A stretch of 64,000 nucleotides of DNA from the NCBI RefSeq assembly GCF_003752415.1, contig NZ_RKHG01000001.1, positions 682,001-746,000 on the forward strand. Reading direction: 5' to 3'. Shown piece by piece: positions 20,084 through 29,220 of this stretch (the first letter of the stretch is position 1; every line of letters starts with the position of its first letter). Source of the stretch: Luteococcus japonicus. GTDB lineage: Bacteria; Actinomycetota; Actinomycetes; Propionibacteriales; Propionibacteriaceae. The notes below the pieces were generated by a model. It did no database searches. It was not told where the DNA came from and saw only the letters and a program-made list of their open reading frames with translations. The translations under genes and the position numbers were made by a program.

Positions 20084-20935
20084 ATGCCACTGGTTCGCAC
20101 ACATCTGGTCCCCTCCTCCGCTGCCAGTCACACCCTGGTGGTCCACGGCGGTGCCGACGGCCGCATCTCTGAACTCTCACAGGAACAGGAATAGGCCTTG
20201 CGTGATTGCCGGGCCGCGGCGCACCGTGCGGGCGATGAGATCCTGCGCGCCGGTGGAGCGGCCATCGTGCCCGTGTGCGCGGGCGTCAGCTTTGAGGACA
20301 ATCCCCTGTTCAATGCCGGCCGGGGGCGGCGCTGTGGCTGTGACCACCCGCGCCAAGAACCCGGTTCGAGTGGCGCGGCTCGTGATGGAGTCCACACCAC
20401 ACATGCTCTTCGTGGGACCCTCCGATGACCTGGGCTCGGCGGCAGGTGTGGAGCTCATGGACGCCGAGTACTTCGTGATGCCAGGCGTCGCCAGTTGGAG
20501 CGCATCCTGACCACCGAGGAGGCCCCGCTCAAGCACGGCACCGTCGGGTGCGTCGCAGCGGATGCCATGGGACGGCTGGCGGCGGCCACATCGACGGGCG
20601 GCATCTCGAAGCAGCTCCAGGGACGAGTGGGAGACAGCCCGATCATCGGCGCCGGAACCTGGGCGAAGGATGGCGTGGTGGCCATCTCCTGCACCGGCGA
20701 CGGCGAGGCCTTCATCCAGGGCGCCGTGGCGCACGACGTCTTCGCCCGGATGGCCTACGGCGGCCAGGACGTCGCATCCGCAGCAACGGACACCTTCGCC
20801 GCGGAATGCGACAGGCGTGGCTCGACGGACGGCCTGATCGCGGTCACCGGGAATCGTCAGGTCTTCCTGTGTCACAACTCCGCGATGATGTTCGCCGCCT
20901 TCACCGAGGGACACGACGTCGACACCTGGATCTGA
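20084..20935 (+). pseudogene. Isoaspartyl peptidase / type 2 asparaginase, decayed
   Basis: This is a remnant of an Ntn-hydrolase that cleaves isoaspartyl peptides. From ATG 20084 the frame reads ...HTLVVHGGADG, then meets TAG at 20192. It continues in the same frame to FEDNPLFNAGRG (to ~20326), jumps frame after an apparent deletion of about 25 codons to AVAVTTRAKNPVRVARLVMES, and shifts again near 20480 to QLERILTTEEAPLKHGTVGC. The pieces appear in correct family order, including the autocleavage threonine in HGTVG, and end with TGA at 20935. One stop, one deletion and two frame changes make activity very unlikely. Sequencing errors could explain one lesion, but not all. Confidence 0.85.
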
Positions 20936-20952
20936 CGCCCAGCCGGACACGC

Positions 20953-20981
20953 AAAAGTGCCAGCCTCAAGGAGGCCGGCAC
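20953..20981 (-). terminator. Terminator after tRNA-Ala copy 1
   Basis: Eleven-base arms (GTGCCAGCCTC and GAGGCCGGCAC, one G-U pair) with an AAG loop run into TTTT on the minus strand. It is a near copy of the terminator at 21168-21196. Confidence 0.75.
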
Positions 20982-21013
20982 CGCACTGAGCGGTCTTCCT
21001 TCGGAAGACACTC

Positions 21014-21089
21014 TGGTGGAGCTAAGGGGATTCGAACCCCTGGCCTCTTCCATGCCATGGAAGCGCGCTACCAACTGCGCCATAGCCCC
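21014..21089 (-). tRNA. tRNA-Ala(GGC), copy 1
   Basis: Seventy-six bases including an encoded CCA. The acceptor stem GGGGCTA pairs with TAGCTCC with one G-U. The anticodon stem CTTCC/GGAAG holds the loop ATGGCAT, so the anticodon is GGC, reading GCC/GCU. The T-arm has GGTTCGAATCC. It is identical in sequence to the copy at 21228-21303. Confidence 0.96.
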
Positions 21090-21167
21090 GCATCGCCGAA
21101 GCGACGTGAAGAAATTACCCCAGTGTCACTTTGAGTGCAAATTGCGCGTTGCCAGTCCCGGAACACC

Positions 21168-21196
21168 AAAAGTGCCAGTCTCAAGGAGACTGGCAC
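21168..21196 (-). terminator. Terminator after tRNA-Ala copy 2
   Basis: Perfect 11-base arms (GTGCCAGTCTC and complement) around AAG are followed by TTTT on the minus strand. It ends the upstream tRNA transcript before the second tRNA gene, so each tRNA appears to be a separate unit. Confidence 0.75.
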
Positions 21197-21227
21197 TGAC
21201 GCCGTGGCATTCCACGGTAACGCACTC

Positions 21228-21303
21228 TGGTGGAGCTAAGGGGATTCGAACCCCTGGCCTCTTCCATGCCATGGAAGCGCGCTACCAACTGCGCCATAGC
21301 CCC
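21228..21303 (-). tRNA. tRNA-Ala(GGC), copy 2
   Basis: It is identical to copy 1, 214 bp away in tandem, with anticodon GGC in the loop ATGGCAT and CCA encoded. Flanks upstream of the two genes differ, but the downstream segments up to the terminators are related, suggesting an old tandem duplication. Confidence 0.96.
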
Positions 21304-21395
21304 AGATTGGGTGCCCCTCTGAGCAGTTACCCGCTCTTTGCGACTCGTAGAACTCTACCCGGCGGATGGAGACGACGCAAATCGGGCTCCGCGTC

Positions 21396-22040
21396 TCAGC
21401 CCACGTCGGCAACGCGGTTGTAGGCCTCGAGGCGCCACGGTCGCTCGGCGGTGCGGACCAGGACCGACCACCCGCAGTTGCCCATCGGGCCGAGCTGCCA
21501 GGTATGGGCGAAGTCCCAGCCGAGCAAGTAGCCGCACGCCATCCGGATGGCCAGGCCGTGCGAGACCACGAGAATGGTTCTGCCTTCGTGCCGGCCGACG
21601 ATGTCGGTGAGGGCGAGACGCATCCGCGTGCCGACCTCGTCAGCGGTCTCCCCTTGCGGGGAGCGCCTGAAGTCCGTGCCATTGCGCAGTGCGGCCGCGA
21701 ACCCCGGCTCGCGGTCGGCCATTTCCGTGCCCGTGAGGCCGCCCCAGGTCCCGACGTTGATCTCCTGCAGGCGCTCGTCGGCATTGACCTCCAGACCGGT
21801 TGTGCGGGTCACCAGCCGGGCCGTGTCCAAGGCCCGGGACAGGTTGGAGGAGTAGACCACGTCGGGGGCGAGGGCCTGCACCGCGGTGGCCGCGGCTTCG
21901 GCCTGGGCTCGGCCGACGTCGTTGAGCCCCACGTCCAGCTGCCCCTGGAAACGCCCGGCGACATTCCAGTCCGTCTGCCCGTGACGCAACAGCACCAGCC
22001 GAGTGGCTGGTGCTGTCGAGTGGATGATGCTGCTGCTCAT
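21396..22040 (-). CDS. Histidine phosphatase family protein (phosphoglycerate mutase-like)
   Basis: This 214-aa cytosolic phosphatase/mutase of branch 1 has the phospho-accepting LLRHGQTDWN (His20), the conserved arginine region YSSNLSRALDTARL, Glu in LQEINVGTWGG, and the second histidine in VVSHGLAIRMACG. Such genes follow rsfS in many actinobacteria and are often labelled glucosyl-3-phosphoglycerate phosphatase or broad phosphatase; the substrate cannot be set here. ATG 22040 lies 4 bp after the rsfS stop, so it is part of the nadD-rsfS operon. No strong ribosome site is seen, suggesting translational coupling. Confidence 0.88.
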   Translation of the reverse strand: MSSSIIHSTAPATRLVLLRHGQTDWNVAGRFQGQLDVGLNDVGRAQAEAAATAVQALAPDVVYSSNLSRALDTARLVTRTTGLEVNADERLQEINVGTWGGLTGTEMADREPGFAAALRNGTDFRRSPQGETADEVGTRMRLALTDIVGRHEGRTILVVSHGLAIRMACGYLLGWDFAHTWQLGPMGNCGWSVLVRTAERPWRLEAYNRVADVG

Positions 22041-22044
22041 GCCG

Positions 22045-22440
22045 TCAGGCCTGGCTCTGGTCCGCCTCGTCCGGGCGGCCGTAGTTGACGTCGAGTTCGA
22101 TGTGCGGGCAGTCCTTCCACAGCCGCTCCAGGGAGTACAGCTCGCGCTCTTCGGTGTGCTGCACGTGCACCACGACGTCGATGTAGTCCAGCAGCACCCA
22201 GCGGTTCTCGCGGTCTCCTTCGCGCCGCACGGGCTTGATCTGGTGCTTGAGCAGTTGCTCCTCCACACCGTCGACGACGGCGCCCACCTGGCGTTCATTG
22301 CTGGCGCTGACCACCAGGAAGATGTCGGTGATGGCCAGGTGTTCGCTGACATCGAAGGCGACGATGTCAGTGCCCAGCTTGTCGGCAGCCGCCTGGGCGG
22401 CCAGCTTGGCGATGGTGATGGCGTTCTCGGTTGCGCTCAC
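22045..22440 (-). CDS. rsfS: Ribosomal silencing factor RsfS
   Basis: RsfS (Iojap family) binds L14 and blocks subunit joining in starved cells. The protein is 131 aa with the family core [21 protein letters not shown] and the region [28 protein letters not shown]. The start GTG 22440 overlaps the nadD stop by 4 bp (GTGA). The short C-terminal tail PDEADQSQA is variable in the family. The order nadD-rsfS-phosphatase is conserved in actinobacteria and supports the call. Confidence 0.95.
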   Translation of the reverse strand: MSATENAITIAKLAAQAAADKLGTDIVAFDVSEHLAITDIFLVVSASNERQVGAVVDGVEEQLLKHQIKPVRREGDRENRWVLLDYIDVVVHVQHTEERELYSLERLWKDCPHIELDVNYGRPDEADQSQA

Positions 22441-23231
22441 GCGTTGTCTTTCGTTGTCGTCGGGGTGGCAGGCTTGCCACCCTGGTGGTTCATGCGGGCA
22501 TTCTGGGCGGCCGCGAGGGAACCCAGCTCATCGGCGCTGAGGCTGATGTCCACAGCCTGCTTCGGGCCGCTCGCTGCGCCACCCCCGTAGAGGCCGCGCT
22601 TGGCGATGTACTGCACGATGCCGTCAGGAACCAGGTACCAGATGGGCAGGTCCTCGCGGACCCGGGTGCGACAGTCGGTGGAGGAGATGGCCATGGCCGG
22701 CACCTCCAGAAGGGTCACCTTGTCCGACGGGAGGTGCTTGATGTCCTCCTCGCCCAATGGCACACCGGGACGACTGACACCGATGAAGTGCGCCAGGTCG
22801 AACAGCTCCTCGGCCCCACGCCAGGTGAGGATCTTCGCCAAGGCATCGGCACCGGTGATGAAGAAGAGCTCCAGCTTGTCCCCGCGGAGCCGGCGTAGGT
22901 CCTTGAGCGTGTCCACCGTGTAGGTGTCCCCCGGACGGTCGATGTCCACCCGGGACACGCTGAACCGTGGATTGGAGGCCGTGGCGATGACCGTCATGAG
23001 ATAGCGGTCCTCGGGCATGGAGACCTCGCGGCCCGCCTTCTGCCACGGCACACCGGTGGGCACGAAGACCACCTCGTCCAGACCGAAGCGCGCCGCGACC
23101 TCACTGGCTGCCACCAGGTGGCCATGGTGGATCGGGTCGAAGGTGCCACCCATCACGCCCAGACGCCAATTGCGTCCGGCGTTGTCGGGGTGCACAATAC
23201 CGAGCGCCGCTGGCACTCCCTCGGAAGTCAC
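22437..23231 (-). CDS. nadD: Nicotinate-nucleotide adenylyltransferase
   Basis: It makes deamido-NAD from nicotinate mononucleotide and ATP in NAD synthesis. The nucleotidyl-transferase core begins [16 protein letters not shown], and [12 protein letters not shown] is the second signature. At about 264 aa it is longer than E. coli NadD because of an N-terminal ~25-residue extension and a ~60-residue polar C-terminal tail ([18 protein letters not shown]...). The start is uncertain: GTG 23231 is taken because a small upstream gene ends at 23239, but in-frame GTG 23261 or 23195 are possible. It overlaps rsfS by 4 bp. Confidence 0.92.
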   Translation of the reverse strand: MTSEGVPAALGIVHPDNAGRNWRLGVMGGTFDPIHHGHLVAASEVAARFGLDEVVFVPTGVPWQKAGREVSMPEDRYLMTVIATASNPRFSVSRVDIDRPGDTYTVDTLKDLRRLRGDKLELFFITGADALAKILTWRGAEELFDLAHFIGVSRPGVPLGEEDIKHLPSDKVTLLEVPAMAISSTDCRTRVREDLPIWYLVPDGIVQYIAKRGLYGGGAASGPKQAVDISLSADELGSLAAAQNARMNHQGGKPATPTTTKDNA

Positions 23232-23238
23232 CCGGTTC

Positions 23239-23361
23239 TCAGCTGTGCGGACGGTTGCCACCGAAGTTCAGGACGAAGGCCAGGGCCCCCAGCATGGTGG
23301 CCAGCATGAGGACCCCTGCAACCCAGGTGGGGATTTCGGATTCGAGAAGCACCAAAGACAT
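23239..23361 (-). CDS. Small single-pass membrane protein (40 aa)
   Basis: ATG 23361 opens a 40-codon frame reading [20 protein letters not shown] and continuing [20 protein letters not shown]. It has one clear hydrophobic helix (about residues 11-33) and a short polar tail. It sits 18 bp after the proA stop and 7 bp before the chosen nadD start, filling a gap in an otherwise tight operon. The composition and position make it a credible small protein, but I do not recognise a family, and no strong ribosome site is visible. Confidence 0.45.
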   Translation of the reverse strand: MSLVLLESEIPTWVAGVLMLATMLGALAFVLNFGGNRPHS

Positions 23362-23379
23362 GGCGGCAGCCTACCCGAA

Positions 23380-24630
23380 TCAGCCTCGGATCTGGCCAAC
23401 ACCGACGACGACGTACTTCGTCGAGGTCATCTCGAGCAGTCCCATCGGACCCCGAGCATGCAGTTTCTGGGTCGAGATGCCGATCTCGGCCCCGAAACCG
23501 AACTCCCCACCATCCACGAAGCGGCTGGATGCGTTCACCAGAACGGCCGCGGCATCCACCTCGGCAGTGAACCGGTTCGCCGTCACCAGGTCATTCGTGA
23601 TGATGGTCTCGGAATGCCCCGAGGTGTGTGTGCGGATGTGTTCCAGTGCCTCCTCTAGGCCCTCCACGACGCGTGCCGCGAGGTCCAGGGACAGGTACTC
23701 GGCGTCGAATTCCGTGGGCGTTGCGGGCACGATCCGTCCGTCGAGGCCCTGGATCGACTCGTCACCGTGCACCGTCACGCCCGCCTCGCCCAGTGCCGCC
23801 ATGGCCTTCGGCACGAAGTCCTCCGCGATCTCGCGGTGGACCAGCAGCGTCTCCAGCGCATTGCACACGCTGGGCCGCTGGGTCTTGGCATTGAGCATGA
23901 TCTGCAGGGCCATCTCCTGGTCCGCTGACCGGTCCACGAAGAGGTGGCAGTTCCCGGTTCCCGTCTCGATCACCGGCACGCTGGCCCCGGTGACCACGGC
24001 GTTGATCAGCCCGGCGCCTCCTCTCGGGATCAGCACGTCCACCAGTCCGCGTGCCGTCATCATCTCCTGGGTGACCGTGCGATCCCCTTCGACGAGGCAG
24101 ACGGCATCCGGGTTGAGGCCCTGCTCCTCCAGCCCCGAACGCAGGGCCTTGACCACGGCGCGGTTCGAGTTCACGGCCGACGAGGATCCCCGCAGCAGGG
24201 CGGCATTACCACTCTTGAGGCAGATTCCGGCCGCGTCGGCGGTGACATTCGGACGGGCCTCGTAGATGATCCCGACCACACCGAAGGGCACTCGCACCTG
24301 GCTGATCCGCACACCTGCGGCGGTGGTGAATCCCCTGACCACATCGCCGACGGGATCTGCTAGACCGGCCAGGTCACGCAGCCCCTGGACCATGCCGTCG
24401 ACCCGCGGCGTGTCCAGGCAGAGCCGGTCGATCATCGCCTGGGAGGTGCCTTCCGCACGCGCCGTCTCGACGTCGACGGCGTTGGCCGCCAGCACGTCGC
24501 CCGCCGCGCTGGCGAGCGCATCAGCCATCGCATGGAGAGCGGCATCCTTGCGGCCACGTGGCAAGGTGGCCAGCTCGCGCGCAGCGGTGCGGGCAGCCGT
24601 AGCCTGGGCAATGAAGGGTGTCTGGCTCAT
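23380..24630 (-). CDS. proA: Gamma-glutamyl phosphate reductase
   Basis: It reduces gamma-glutamyl phosphate to glutamate semialdehyde with NADPH in proline synthesis. The 416-aa protein has the aldehyde-dehydrogenase-like fold, with the catalytic cysteine in [17 protein letters not shown] and the signature [20 protein letters not shown] near the NADP site. ATG 24630 ([10 protein letters not shown]) is preferred; ATG 24639 is also in frame. TACGAT (minus, 24643-24638) lies 7 nt before ATG 24630, which would fit a leaderless transcript independent of proB. It follows proB by 70 bp. Confidence 0.96.
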   Translation of the reverse strand: MSQTPFIAQATAARTAARELATLPRGRKDAALHAMADALASAAGDVLAANAVDVETARAEGTSQAMIDRLCLDTPRVDGMVQGLRDLAGLADPVGDVVRGFTTAAGVRISQVRVPFGVVGIIYEARPNVTADAAGICLKSGNAALLRGSSSAVNSNRAVVKALRSGLEEQGLNPDAVCLVEGDRTVTQEMMTARGLVDVLIPRGGAGLINAVVTGASVPVIETGTGNCHLFVDRSADQEMALQIMLNAKTQRPSVCNALETLLVHREIAEDFVPKAMAALGEAGVTVHGDESIQGLDGRIVPATPTEFDAEYLSLDLAARVVEGLEEALEHIRTHTSGHSETIITNDLVTANRFTAEVDAAAVLVNASSRFVDGGEFGFGAEIGISTQKLHARGPMGLLEMTSTKYVVVGVGQIRG

Positions 24631-24700
24631 GGCGGCCATCGTAGACGTCCCGGATGACAGCAGCTCCGCGATCCCGATCTTCGAACCGGGTGAAGGAGAC

Positions 24701-25819
24701 TCAGCGCAGCCGGCGCACCAGGACCGCCAGGGCGTCGCGGTGCACCACCTCGCGCTCGTACTGTTGGCCCAGGTGCTCCGCCAACTCATGGGAATTGCGG
24801 CCCAGCATCGTGGGCAGCTCCTCCGAGCTGAAACCGACCAGGCCGCGCGCAACCACCTTGCCGGACGGTGCCACCACGTCCACCGGATCGCCCGCGACGA
24901 AGTCGCCCTCGACCTCTGTGATGCCGGCGGCCAACAGCGAGGCCTTCCGCTCGACGACGGCACGCACTGCTCCCTCGTCCACCACCAGGCGCCCACGGGC
25001 GTGGGTGGCGTGGGCCATCCACAACAGCCGTCGGGGACGCCGCTTGCCGGTGGGCGCGAAGACGGTCCCGACATCCTTGCCCGTCATCGCATCCAGCGCC
25101 TGGTCCGCCCGGGCGAGCACCACCGGGATGCCCGCGCTGGTGGCAATGTGGGCGGCCTGCAGCTTGGTGGTCATCCCACCCGACCCGATGGACGTTCCCG
25201 CCTTGTGGGTGTCCACCTGGAGCATGTCGATGTCGCTGACCTGCACGATCCGCTGGGAGCCCGGGTCATCGGGATGGGCGGTGTAGAGCCCGTCGACGTC
25301 GCTGAGCAGGATCAGGGCATCGGCGCGCACCATCTGGGCCACCAGGGCAGCCAACCGGTCGTTGTCACCAAAGCGGATCTCGTGGGTTGCCACGGTGTCG
25401 TTCTCGTTCACGATGGGCACTGCCTGCAGGGTGAGCAGCTTGCCGAGCGTCCGCAGGGCATTGCGGTAACTGGTGCGTCGCGTCACGTCATCGACGGTGA
25501 GCAGCAGCTGCCCCACCCGAAGCCCGTGCTGCCCGAAGCGCTCCGCATACTCCTGCACCAACAGGCCCTGTCCCACGCTGGCGGCGGCCTGCTGGCTCGC
25601 AAGGTCCTTCGGGCGGCTCGCGAAGCCCAGGGGCGAAAGGCCGGCCGCGATGGCACCGGAGCTGATCAACACCACCTGGGTGCCGTGCGCCCGGACGTCG
25701 ACGATGGCATCCACCAGACGTTGCATGCGCGCCGGGTCGATACCTCCCTCGGCCGTCGTCAATGACGACGAGCCGACCTTGACCACGATGCGGTTGGCCT
25801 GGCGCAGCGCGTCACGCAT
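24701..25819 (-). CDS. proB: Glutamate 5-kinase
   Basis: It phosphorylates glutamate in the first step of proline synthesis and is normally inhibited by proline. The protein is 372 aa. The amino-acid kinase domain (1-260) starts with [13 protein letters not shown] and includes [20 protein letters not shown] and [15 protein letters not shown]-terminal PUA domain (about 285-360) follows, with [21 protein letters not shown]. The start is 2 bp after the obg stop, so obg-proB are coupled. This order is conserved in actinobacteria. Confidence 0.97.
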   Translation of the reverse strand: MRDALRQANRIVVKVGSSSLTTAEGGIDPARMQRLVDAIVDVRAHGTQVVLISSGAIAAGLSPLGFASRPKDLASQQAAASVGQGLLVQEYAERFGQHGLRVGQLLLTVDDVTRRTSYRNALRTLGKLLTLQAVPIVNENDTVATHEIRFGDNDRLAALVAQMVRADALILLSDVDGLYTAHPDDPGSQRIVQVSDIDMLQVDTHKAGTSIGSGGMTTKLQAAHIATSAGIPVVLARADQALDAMTGKDVGTVFAPTGKRRPRRLLWMAHATHARGRLVVDEGAVRAVVERKASLLAAGITEVEGDFVAGDPVDVVAPSGKVVARGLVGFSSEELPTMLGRNSHELAEHLGQQYEREVVHRDALAVLVRRLR

Positions 25820-25821
25820 GG

Positions 25822-27411
25822 TCAGCGGCCCTCATCCTCGTGATCGTCGGTGATCGGCTCTCCCGTCGCGGCGTAGTCCTGTTCGAAGCCGTTGTCGTCG
25901 GCGCCGTCGAAGTCGCCACCGTCGTAGTAGCCGTCGGTGGCGGCATTGACGGCGCGCCAGGCGTCGCGGTGCATGCCGCCACGTGCCTCCTGGTACTCGG
26001 CGTCCTTCTCGCGACGGCGGGCCACAGCCGGGCGCTCCTGGTCGAAGCGCTGGTCCTCGCCGCGGCGGCTGAGCAGCTCGGCGCCGGTCTCCACCTGCGG
26101 AGCGAAGTCGAAGACCACGGGATCATCCCCGCCGCCGATGGCAACGGCATCGCCAGTGCGGGCGCCGATCTCCAGCAGCTTGTCCTCGATGCCCAACCGG
26201 TTCAGGCGGTCGGCGAGGTAGCCAACGGCCTCGCCATTGTTGAAGTCGGTCTGGCGCACCCAGCGTTCGGGCTTCTCGCCGCGCACACGCCAGACGAAGC
26301 CGCCCTCCCCGTCGCCCATCTTCTTGATGGTGAAGGGATCCTTCTCGGCGACGGCCTGCGGCCGGATCACGATCTTCTTCGGCGCGGGCGGCGGCAGCAG
26401 CGCACGACGCTGCTCCACCAAGTCTGCCATGGCAAAGGTGAGCCCATTGAGCCCCTCGCCGGACTTCGTGGAGATCACGAAGGTCTTGTATCCCCGCGCC
26501 TCGACGTCGGCCTTGACCATCTCCGCGATCTGGGCCGCGTCGGGGATGTCCACCTTGTTCAGGGCCACCATCCGCGGGCGGTCTTCGAGCCCTCCGTGGG
26601 CCGCAAGCTCGGCCTCGATGATGTCGAGGTCCGTCAGCGGGTCCCGGCCGGGCTCGAAGGTCGCGCAGTCGACGACGTGCACGATCGCCTGGCACCGCTC
26701 GATGTGGCGCAGGAAGTCGAAACCGAGGCCCTTGCCCATGCTGGCGCCCTCGATCAGGCCCGGCACGTCGGCCACTGTGTAGGTGACGTCGCCGGCCACG
26801 ACGACGCCCAGGTTCGGGACCAGGGTGGTGAACGGGTAGTCGGCGATCTTGGGCCGGGCACGGCTGATGGCGGCAATGAGCGAACTCTTGCCGGCGCTCG
26901 GGAAGCCCACCAGGCCGACATCGGCCACGACCTTGAGCTCGAGCATGATCTTGCGTTCTTCGCCCGGCTCGCCGAGCAGGGCGAAGCCGGGAGCCTTGCG
27001 GGAGGTCGACGCCAGCGCAGCATTGCCCAGCCCACCACGCCCGCCGGCGGACACCACGGCCTCGACATTGTCACCGGTCAGGTCCGCGAGCAGCTCGCCG
27101 GTCTCCGCATCGGTGACGATCGTGCCCTCCGGCACCCCGAGCACATTGTCCTCACCACGGGAACCGTTCTTGTGGTCCCCCACGCCCGGCTCGCCATTTC
27201 CGGCCTTGCGCACACTCTGGCGGTGGTATTCGACGAGGGTGGTGACCTGCGGGTCCACGCGCAGGATGATCGAGCCGCCGTCGCCGCCGTTGCCACCGTC
27301 GGGCCCGCCGAGTGGCTTGAACTTCTCGCGATGCACGGAGGAACAGCCGTGGCCGCCGTTTCCGGCGATGACGGTCAGCGTCACGCGGTCGACGAAAGAG
27401 GGAATGGCCAT
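25822..27411 (-). CDS. obg: GTPase Obg (CgtA)
   Basis: This ribosome-associated GTPase has roles in 50S assembly and the stringent response. The protein is 529 aa. The glycine-rich Obg fold (1-158) begins [20 protein letters not shown] and has repeated GG pairs. The G domain (about 159-335) has G1 [15 protein letters not shown]3 DVPGLIEGA and NKVD. The C-terminal OCT domain (about 365-445) has [22 protein letters not shown] further ~80-residue acidic tail is actinobacterial. ATG 27411 is chosen over in-frame codons up to 27492, because the Obg fold begins directly there. It follows the rplU-rpmA genes at a distance, with two DUF3352 genes between. Confidence 0.97.
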   Translation of the reverse strand: MAIPSFVDRVTLTVIAGNGGHGCSSVHREKFKPLGGPDGGNGGDGGSIILRVDPQVTTLVEYHRQSVRKAGNGEPGVGDHKNGSRGEDNVLGVPEGTIVTDAETGELLADLTGDNVEAVVSAGGRGGLGNAALASTSRKAPGFALLGEPGEERKIMLELKVVADVGLVGFPSAGKSSLIAAISRARPKIADYPFTTLVPNLGVVVAGDVTYTVADVPGLIEGASMGKGLGFDFLRHIERCQAIVHVVDCATFEPGRDPLTDLDIIEAELAAHGGLEDRPRMVALNKVDIPDAAQIAEMVKADVEARGYKTFVISTKSGEGLNGLTFAMADLVEQRRALLPPPAPKKIVIRPQAVAEKDPFTIKKMGDGEGGFVWRVRGEKPERWVRQTDFNNGEAVGYLADRLNRLGIEDKLLEIGARTGDAVAIGGGDDPVVFDFAPQVETGAELLSRRGEDQRFDQERPAVARRREKDAEYQEARGGMHRDAWRAVNAATDGYYDGGDFDGADDNGFEQDYAATGEPITDDHEDEGR

Positions 27412-27545
27412 GGATACGTCTCTCTTGCAGGAGTCAGGGGTGCCGGCGGTGCCGCGAGGCACACGGTCCAGCCGGGCAAGTCTACCGCCCATGGCAACGA
27501 GGCGCCCCCGTGAGGAGGCGCCCCATCGTGGGTGCAGTCTTCAGG

Positions 27546-29111
27546 TCACTTGGCAGTGACGCGCATCTGCACTGCCGAGTAGTTGTCGGCCTCGATGCGG
27601 GAGCTCACGCCCACTGCCTGCAGCGGCTCCACATTCTCCATCTCGGAGGAGGACATGTTCTTCGTGATCGCGTCCTTGAAGGCGTCCAGGTTGAAGTAGA
27701 CCACCGACTGGGCCTTGTCAGGGCTGGCGACGGCGGCCTTGAACGCGGCATCGTCGGACAGCTTGCTGCTGGGCTGGCTGACCTGGTTGGCCCAGTCAGT
27801 GCTGATCCCGACCACAGGGGCGGTGTCCTCGCCGCTGACCTGGAGCCCCTGGGCACCCAGACCGGTGCGGGTCACGATGTCCTCCACCTTGGCCTTCTCG
27901 GTGTCCATGGCGATCGCGATCGGCAGGTCGGCCGGCCCCTGCACGGCATCCGGATCGAACTTGCCGACGCTCATCCGCAGGTCCTTGCCGAGCAGGGTCT
28001 TCAGATCATCGGGCAGCTTCAGCTTCAGCCGACTCTCGATGTCGGACACCTGGGTGCCCTGGTCCTCGATGCTCTTCTTCACCTGGTCCCAGTTCTTGTC
28101 CAGCTGGTTTGCACCGTCGGCGATGCCGATGGCCACGGCGGTGTCCCCGGGCAGGTTGCCCACGGCGGTGGTGCCTTCGGCGGAGATGTCCTTGGTGGAC
28201 TTGGCCATCAGCAGGAACTCGGGGTTGCCATCGCTGAAGCGCAGGGTCGCCGCGGCGGAGCGCAGCGGCGTCTCCTCGATCTGCTTCTGCACGTCGGCGG
28301 AGGCCGGGCTCTTGCTCGCCAGCTCATCATCCACCGACGACTGCTTGCTGATCTCAACCAGACCCTCCTTGCTGCCCCACAGCGACAAGATGCCCTGCGT
28401 GCCCAGCTTCTCGAAGTCCTCCTTGAACTCCGCCCGGTCCTTCAGGGCACCGGCCTTCGCATCGACGATGGCCTTGTCCGCATCGGCCTGGGTCTTGGCC
28501 GCCACCAGGTAGCCGTCGCTGTATGCCAGCCCCATCAGCTTGTCATTGCCCTTGTCACAGGCGTTCAGCTTCTCGTAGCCGGCGCGTGCCTTGGCCTCAT
28601 CAGTGGCCTCGATGGCAATGACCGGAGTCTTGGCACCCGGACGAACTGCGACGCCCATCCGATCACCCAGCCAGGACTTGATGTCCGCGTCGTAGTTCAC
28701 GCCCTTCAGGCAGGTGCTGTCCTTGGACATGGACTGCCACAGCTCCTGCTTCAGGTCGCCGTCCTCGGTGAGGTTGATCTTGGACTTCAGGCCGGGGAAC
28801 TTCATCGCGAAGCGCACCATCTCCGCCTTCTGCGAGAGTTCCGGGTTGAAGTTGACCTCGGAGAAGCCGAGCACGTCGGCGGGCAGCACGGCCGCTGCCC
28901 CCTTGGCCGAGGCATTGTCCTTGCGCATGTCCAGCGGATCGGCGATGGCAAGGCCACCGCCCAGCGCCAGCACGGCCAGGCCGGCAATGGCGGCCTTGAC
29001 ACCGGTACCGGTCTTCTTCTGGGGACCCTGTTCGATCTGGCCAGGCGCCGCAGTGGCGCTCTCGGGCGGGGACTGAGGGGAAAGATAGCCGTCGGGGCGC
29101 TGCTCGGTCAT
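27546..29111 (-). CDS. DUF3352 membrane-anchored protein, paralogue 1
   Basis: This 521-aa protein has a disordered Pro/Gln-rich N terminus (1-35), one transmembrane helix (GVKAAIAGLAVLALGGGLAIA, about 37-57), and a large extracytoplasmic domain matching the DUF3352 pattern, with repeated features such as AAAVLPADVLGFSEVNFNP and LPGDTAVAIGIADGA. The DUF3352 family has no known function; members are common in high-GC Gram-positives and probably sit on the outer face of the membrane. It is one of two tandem paralogues inserted between obg and rpmA. The start is ATG 29111, with GAGAGGACTTCCC upstream. No catalytic motif is recognised. Confidence 0.8.
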   Translation of the reverse strand: MTEQRPDGYLSPQSPPESATAAPGQIEQGPQKKTGTGVKAAIAGLAVLALGGGLAIADPLDMRKDNASAKGAAAVLPADVLGFSEVNFNPELSQKAEMVRFAMKFPGLKSKINLTEDGDLKQELWQSMSKDSTCLKGVNYDADIKSWLGDRMGVAVRPGAKTPVIAIEATDEAKARAGYEKLNACDKGNDKLMGLAYSDGYLVAAKTQADADKAIVDAKAGALKDRAEFKEDFEKLGTQGILSLWGSKEGLVEISKQSSVDDELASKSPASADVQKQIEETPLRSAAATLRFSDGNPEFLLMAKSTKDISAEGTTAVGNLPGDTAVAIGIADGANQLDKNWDQVKKSIEDQGTQVSDIESRLKLKLPDDLKTLLGKDLRMSVGKFDPDAVQGPADLPIAIAMDTEKAKVEDIVTRTGLGAQGLQVSGEDTAPVVGISTDWANQVSQPSSKLSDDAAFKAAVASPDKAQSVVYFNLDAFKDAITKNMSSSEMENVEPLQAVGVSSRIEADNYSAVQMRVTAK

Positions 29112-29220
29112 GGGAAGTCCTCTCTGATGTCACATCTGGACGCGACCCTAGGCGTGGAATGGGTCACGCAAGCTGTGACGCACCGACACACACAGCGGTT
29201 CCGCAGCTTCTGGAAGGTCC

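Noticed and set aside
20084-20935. Working asparaginase assembled from overlapping frames
   Set aside because: In-frame stop, missing segment and two frame changes cannot all be bridged.
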